In this document: piece after piece, positions 60,281 to 64,000 of the stretch
How positions within the stretch are numbered: the stretch's first letter is position 1
Layout of the letters: every line of letters starts with the position of its first letter
Origin: Pseudomonas sp. 5P_3.1_Bac2
GTDB taxonomy: Bacteria; Pseudomonadota; Gammaproteobacteria; Pseudomonadales; Pseudomonadaceae
Length of the DNA: 64,000 nucleotides
Assembly (NCBI RefSeq): GCF_025465995.1
Contig: NZ_JANLNY010000028.1
Location: 248,001 to 312,000 of the forward strand
Reading direction: 5' to 3'
Notes under the pieces: model-generated
Database searches by the model: none
What the model was told of the DNA's origin: nothing
Seen by the model: only the letters and a program-made list of their open reading frames with translations
Program-made: the position numbers and the translations under genes

Positions 60281-62116
60281 ATGTGTGGCATTGTTGGCGC
60301 AGTGGCTGAACGTAACATCACCCCGATTTTGCTCGAAGGCCTTAAACGCCTTGAATACCGCGGTTATGACAGCGCCGGTGTAGCGCTGTTGACCGATGCG
60401 GGCAGCCTAGAGCGCCGTCGCCGTGTGGGTAAAGTCAGTGAGCTGGATAAAGCCCTGACGGAGCAGCCGTTGGCTGGCCGCCTCGGTATCGCCCACACCC
60501 GCTGGGCCACCCACGGCGCGCCCACGGAGGTCAACGCCCACCCACACTTCTCCGGCACTGAGCTGGCGGTGGTGCACAACGGCATTATCGAAAACCACGA
60601 AGAGCTGCGCGGCGAGCTCAAAGCCTTGGGCTATGTGTTCAGTTCGGCCACCGATACCGAGGTGATCGTCCATCTGCTCCATCATCAGCTGAAAACCACC
60701 GCAGATCTGACGGAGGCACTCAAAGCCGTGGTCAAGCAGCTGCACGGTGCATACGGCTTAGCAGTCATCAGCGCGAAGCAGCCGGACCGCCTGCTCGCGG
60801 CGCGCAGTGGCAGCCCACTGGTGATCGGCTTGGGGCTGGGGGAGAACTTCCTCGCTTCCGACCAGTTGGCCCTGCGTCAGGTTACTGATCGCTTTATGTA
60901 CCTGGAAGAAGGCGATATTGCAGAGATCCGCCGCGATCAAGTGCAGATCTGGGCGAAAGATGGTCAAGCTGTGGTGCGCGAAACCGTGCAATACCACGAC
61001 AGCGCCGAAGCCGCAGAAAAAGGCGAGTATCGCCACTACATGCTCAAGGAAATCCACGAGCAACCGAGCGTGGTGCAACGTACCCTGGAAGGCCGCCTGA
61101 GCAGTGATCAGGTGTTGGTACAGGCCTTCGGCCCGCAAGCCGCCGAGCTGTTTGCGCGGGTGCGCAATGTGCAGATCGTCGCCTGTGGCACCAGCTACCA
61201 CGCCGGTATGGTCGCCCGTTACTGGCTTGAAGAGCTGGCCGGGATTCCCTGCCAAGTCGAGGTGGCCAGTGAGTTCCGCTATCGCAAGGTAGTGGTGCAG
61301 GCCGACACGCTGTTTGTGACTATCTCCCAGTCCGGCGAAACCGCCGACACCCTGGCCGCCCTGCGTAACGCTAAGGAGCTGGGTTATTTGGCTACCTTGG
61401 CGATCTGCAACGTCGGCATCAGCTCGCTGGTGCGCGAATCCGACCTGACCCTCTTGACCCAAGCCGGCCGCGAAATCGGCGTGGCTTCGACCAAAGCCTT
61501 CACCACGCAACTGGTTGGCCTGCTGCTGCTGACCCTGTCTTTGGGTCAAGTGCGTGGCAGCTTGAGCAAGCAAGTGGAAGCCGAGCTGGTGGATGAACTG
61601 CGTCGCCTGCCAATCCGCCTGGGTGAAGCCCTGGCCATGGACGCCGTGGTGGAGAAAATCTCCGAGCTGTTCAGCGACAAGAACCACAGCCTGTTCTTAG
61701 GCCGTGGCGCGCAGTATCCGGTGGCGATGGAAGGGGCGCTGAAGCTCAAAGAGATCTCCTATATCCACGCCGAGGCTTACCCGGCCGGCGAACTGAAACA
61801 CGGCCCGCTGGCCCTTGTGGATAACGATATGCCGGTGGTTACCGTGGCCCCCAACAACGACCTGTTGGAGAAGCTCAAATCCAACCTGCAGGAAGTCCGC
61901 GCCCGGGGTGGCCAACTGATCGTCTTCGCCGACGAACAGGCGGCCATGAGCAACGGTGAGGGCACCCACGTGGTGAACATGCCGCATATCCACGACGTGC
62001 TGGCGCCGATCCTCTACACCATCCCGCTGCAACTGCTGTCGTACTACGTCGCCGTGCTCAAAGGCACCGATGTAGATCAGCCACGCAACTTGGCTAAGAG
62101 TGTGACGGTGGAGTAA
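60281..62116 (+). CDS. glmS: Glutamine--fructose-6-phosphate aminotransferase (isomerizing)
   Basis: A 611-residue enzyme that makes glucosamine-6-phosphate from fructose-6-phosphate and glutamine. The N-terminal catalytic Cys is the residue after Met (CGIVGAVAERN), followed by the glutaminase domain with HTRWATHGAP. Two SIS sugar-isomerase domains follow (CGTSYHAG, SQSGETADT, LGRGAQYPVAMEGALKLKEISYIHAEAYPAGELKHGP), and the C-terminus ends DQPRNLAKSVTVE, the conserved motif. AAGGAGA precedes the ATG. No glmS ribozyme is expected or seen. Confidence 0.99.
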   Translation: MCGIVGAVAERNITPILLEGLKRLEYRGYDSAGVALLTDAGSLERRRRVGKVSELDKALTEQPLAGRLGIAHTRWATHGAPTEVNAHPHFSGTELAVVHNGIIENHEELRGELKALGYVFSSATDTEVIVHLLHHQLKTTADLTEALKAVVKQLHGAYGLAVISAKQPDRLLAARSGSPLVIGLGLGENFLASDQLALRQVTDRFMYLEEGDIAEIRRDQVQIWAKDGQAVVRETVQYHDSAEAAEKGEYRHYMLKEIHEQPSVVQRTLEGRLSSDQVLVQAFGPQAAELFARVRNVQIVACGTSYHAGMVARYWLEELAGIPCQVEVASEFRYRKVVVQADTLFVTISQSGETADTLAALRNAKELGYLATLAICNVGISSLVRESDLTLLTQAGREIGVASTKAFTTQLVGLLLLTLSLGQVRGSLSKQVEAELVDELRRLPIRLGEALAMDAVVEKISELFSDKNHSLFLGRGAQYPVAMEGALKLKEISYIHAEAYPAGELKHGPLALVDNDMPVVTVAPNNDLLEKLKSNLQEVRARGGQLIVFADEQAAMSNGEGTHVVNMPHIHDVLAPILYTIPLQLLSYYVAVLKGTDVDQPRNLAKSVTVE

Positions 62117-62375
62117 GGCGTCTGTGAGCTAAGGTGTGGGATACACCTTAAGGCTCATGTGGATAACTTCAGCGTTATTACCCAGAGCACTGCCGGCGCT
62201 ACTCTGCGTCGGCAGACTGTTTGAGCGGCTAATGGCGTCATGTTTAGCTGTTAGATCGTGCAAAGCACGTCACCACAGCGTTGCTATCAGCAGCAATAGA
62301 TAGATTTACTCTTTATCCACAGCGTTATGTTCGGCAACACGGGAGTAACGCCTCTATCAACTAAGGTCTGCCCCC

Positions 62376-62741
62376 ATGGTTAAGCCCGGCACGCTTATCA
62401 GTGAGCGTTTGCATAATCGCCGCTTCGTCCTGAGCAGTAATGCCCATGGCTTATCCACAGCCGATACGGTGTTTCATTATCGAGTCGACGGTGAGGCTAT
62501 TTCTGGCACTTACCAAGGCGGCAGTATTGCTTTGGGCCAGCTAATAGGGCGGGTCACCGGGCCAGATAGCATTGAGTTGCTCTACCACTGCGTAACCACC
62601 GACGGGCAGCTGCTGGCCGGCTGGTCGCGGGGCACCCTAGGCGTTGATGAAACCGGGCACAGTACTCTGAGTTTTGTCTGGGGCTGGCTCGCTGGAGCAA
62701 GCGGTGGCGGTGAGTCCCATTATGTTGAGCTCAGTGCATAA
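62376..62741 (+). CDS. Small hypothetical protein, 121 aa
   Basis: A beta-rich protein without signal peptide or membrane helix. The pattern ISERLHNRRFVLSSNAHGLSTADTVFHYRVDGEAISGTYQGG, read in parts, then GQLIGRVTGPDSIELLYHCVTTDGQLLAGWSRG, resembles a widespread family of about 110-residue proteins often labelled 'n-acetylglutamate synthase' in databases without experimental support. AAGG lies before the ATG. It stands alone between glmS and the porin gene. An in-frame DnaA box (62451-62459) is read as Leu-Ser-Thr with rare codons. Confidence 0.78.
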   Translation: MVKPGTLISERLHNRRFVLSSNAHGLSTADTVFHYRVDGEAISGTYQGGSIALGQLIGRVTGPDSIELLYHCVTTDGQLLAGWSRGTLGVDETGHSTLSFVWGWLAGASGGGESHYVELSA

Positions 62742-62823
62742 GTTTTGCTGGACGAAATCGGGTTCAGTAAGTCTTTTAGCTTTCTAGTTAATTCACAGCA
62801 CCGGCCTGTGGATAACCCTGCAT

Positions 62824-62847
62824 AAAAAAGCGCCCGGAGTGGGCGCT
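62824..62847 (-). terminator. Intrinsic terminator after the OprD-family porin gene
   Basis: On the minus strand: AGCGCCC-ACTCC-GGGCGCT followed by a T-run of six, about 95 bases after the porin stop. A longer stem (ATTCACCTTTGC at 62852 with GCAAAGGTGAAT at 62881) lies between it and the stop. Confidence 0.85.
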
Positions 62848-62940
62848 GAAAATTCACCTTTGCTAAGGAGTATGGGCGCTGCAAAGGTGAATGCCGTGGG
62901 CTCGGTAAAGCCAGCGCTGGCAGGGCTTAGCTGCAGTTAT

Positions 62941-64000
62941 TCACAGCAGGCTCAGCGGGTATTCGACGATTAGGCGAAATTCGTCCAGATCCGATTCATA
63001 TTGGGTGGCTCGGGTATTGGCTTGGCGGATACGCAAGGACATGTCCTTGAACGAGCCGTTCTGCACCACATACTTCACCTCGATGTCGCGCTCCCAGCGC
63101 TTTTGATCCGTCAGCGGGTTGCCTTCGTCGTCGCGGCGCATATACACCGAGTTGGCGTTGGAATAGTCGGCATCGGTGCCTTTGCCGTAGCGCGTCATAA
63201 AGCTCAAGCCGGGGATGCCATAGCTGCGCATATCGAGGTCGTAGCGCAGCATCCATGAGCGTTCTTTCGGCGAGTTGAAGTCGGTGTACTGAATCGAGTT
63301 ATCGAGAAAGATCGAGTCGGATTGGCGCAGGTAGTCGAAGTCGTTATCGCCGTTGTTGCGTTGATGGGACAGCGCCAGGGTATGGGCGCCCACACGTACG
63401 CCGAGCTTGGCGCTCCAGATATTGTTATTCAGCTCACCAAGGCGTTGCTTACCTTCGTCCTGGACGTTGTAGTAGTTAAATCCGCCGATCAGGTCAACAT
63501 CTTGGCTGATCGGGTGGGTCACTGAGGTGCCGAAGTAATATTGATCCCAGGCATCCTTAAGCCGCGAGCTGTAAGCACTGACGCTAACTTGCTCGTTGAT
63601 AGCGTAGTCACCGCCAAAGTAACCGAGCCAGGGTGAGTCCACCGGGCCGGCATAGAAGGTGACGAAGTTTTCGCGCATACCGCTTTGCGTCGGCTGACTC
63701 ATGGCGTGCAAGCGCCCGCCTTGCAGATTCAGGCCCAGCACGCTGGTATTGGCCAGGGTCACGCCGCGGAAGGATTCGGGCAGCAGGCGGGAATCACCGT
63801 AATGCACCACTGGGGTGGTGGGGAATACGTCGCCGATCTTCAGTTCACTGTCGAACGCCCGGACCTTAAGCGCGCCGCCGACCTTGGTGTATTCGTCGCG
63901 GGCTTCGCCGTCGCTGTTAACCGGCAATATATCGAAGGTACTGCGCCCGCCATTGCGGCCATCGCCGGTGTCCAGCTTGAGGCCAATCATGGCGAAGGAA
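62941..64000 (-). CDS. OprD-family outer membrane porin, 3' part only
   Basis: The frame is open to the end of the window, so the N-terminus and signal peptide are missing; about 352 residues are visible. Alternating beta-strand sequence and the C-terminal strands (MSLRIRQANTRATQ, FRLIVEYPLSLL) match the OprD family of substrate-specific porins for basic amino acids and carboxylic acids. Typical family segments include KIGDVFPTTPVVHYGDSRLLP and LMLRYDLD-type strands near the end. The substrate cannot be told. Confidence 0.93.
   Translation of the reverse strand, partial: SFAMIGLKLDTGDGRNGGRSTFDILPVNSDGEARDEYTKVGGALKVRAFDSELKIGDVFPTTPVVHYGDSRLLPESFRGVTLANTSVLGLNLQGGRLHAMSQPTQSGMRENFVTFYAGPVDSPWLGYFGGDYAINEQVSVSAYSSRLKDAWDQYYFGTSVTHPISQDVDLIGGFNYYNVQDEGKQRLGELNNNIWSAKLGVRVGAHTLALSHQRNNGDNDFDYLRQSDSIFLDNSIQYTDFNSPKERSWMLRYDLDMRSYGIPGLSFMTRYGKGTDADYSNANSVYMRRDDEGNPLTDQKRWERDIEVKYVVQNGSFKDMSLRIRQANTRATQYESDLDEFRLIVEYPLSLL

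Overview
The window is a continuous stretch of a Pseudomonas chromosome (Gammaproteobacteria) around the replication origin. The evidence is gene content and order: rpmH-rnpA-yidD-yidC-mnmE-mnmG-rsmG-parA-parB-atpIBEFHAGDC-glmU-glmR-glmS on one side of oriC, and dnaA-dnaN-recF-gyrB-plsC-gmhB-glyS-glyQ-tag-lpxL-pilZ-TPR-trkA-rsmB-fmt-def-lysM-dprA-tsaC-qor-hemF-aroE on the other. This is the classical Pseudomonas origin region. It differs from P. aeruginosa as I remember it by a phoA gene between gyrB and plsC and by what lies beyond aroE. The species cannot be named from the sequence alone. The core is GC-rich; a few intergenic blocks are AT-rich.

Left accessory part (1-15 kb): the 3' end of a chemotaxis receptor, a DAO-family FAD oxidoreductase, a PhoD-like phosphatase, a Crp/Fnr regulator with a Crp-shaped palindrome in front of it, and a small Mpo1-like membrane protein. 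Next come two tandem serralysin metalloproteases, each preceded by several hundred AT-rich bases, followed by their periplasmic inhibitor (aprI-like). No type I secretion genes accompany them. A hypothetical exported protein and the molybdate transporter modABC follow, with a clear ModE operator upstream of modA.

Core left arm (15-40 kb): heme and shikimate enzymes (hemF with an Anr-type box, aroE), translation and maturation genes (def, fmt, rsmB, glyQS, tsaC), potassium uptake (trkA), envelope lipid genes (lpxL, plsC, gmhB), phoA with a candidate PHO box, and the replication genes gyrB, recF, dnaN and dnaA. Two ParB-binding parS palindromes lie inside recF.

Origin and right arm (40-64 kb): oriC lies between dnaA and rpmH, with four exact DnaA boxes and an AT-rich stretch. 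A second origin-like block lies in the 0.9 kb gap between mnmE and mnmG. Then come the ribosomal protein/RNase P/membrane insertase cluster, tRNA modification genes, parAB, the complete F1Fo ATP synthase operon with a good sigma-70 promoter, and the amino-sugar genes glmU, glmR and glmS. The window ends with a small hypothetical protein and the 3' part of an OprD-family porin.

The most unusual signal is genome-scale rather than a gene. I count 27 exact copies of the DnaA box TTATCCACA on either strand, where about 0.2-0.5 would be expected by chance. Many are inside genes and force rare TTA and ACA codons. The second most interesting signal is a leader hairpin with apparently compensating base changes, placed identically in front of both protease genes. 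I found no CRISPR array, insertion sequence, prophage, tRNA or rRNA.
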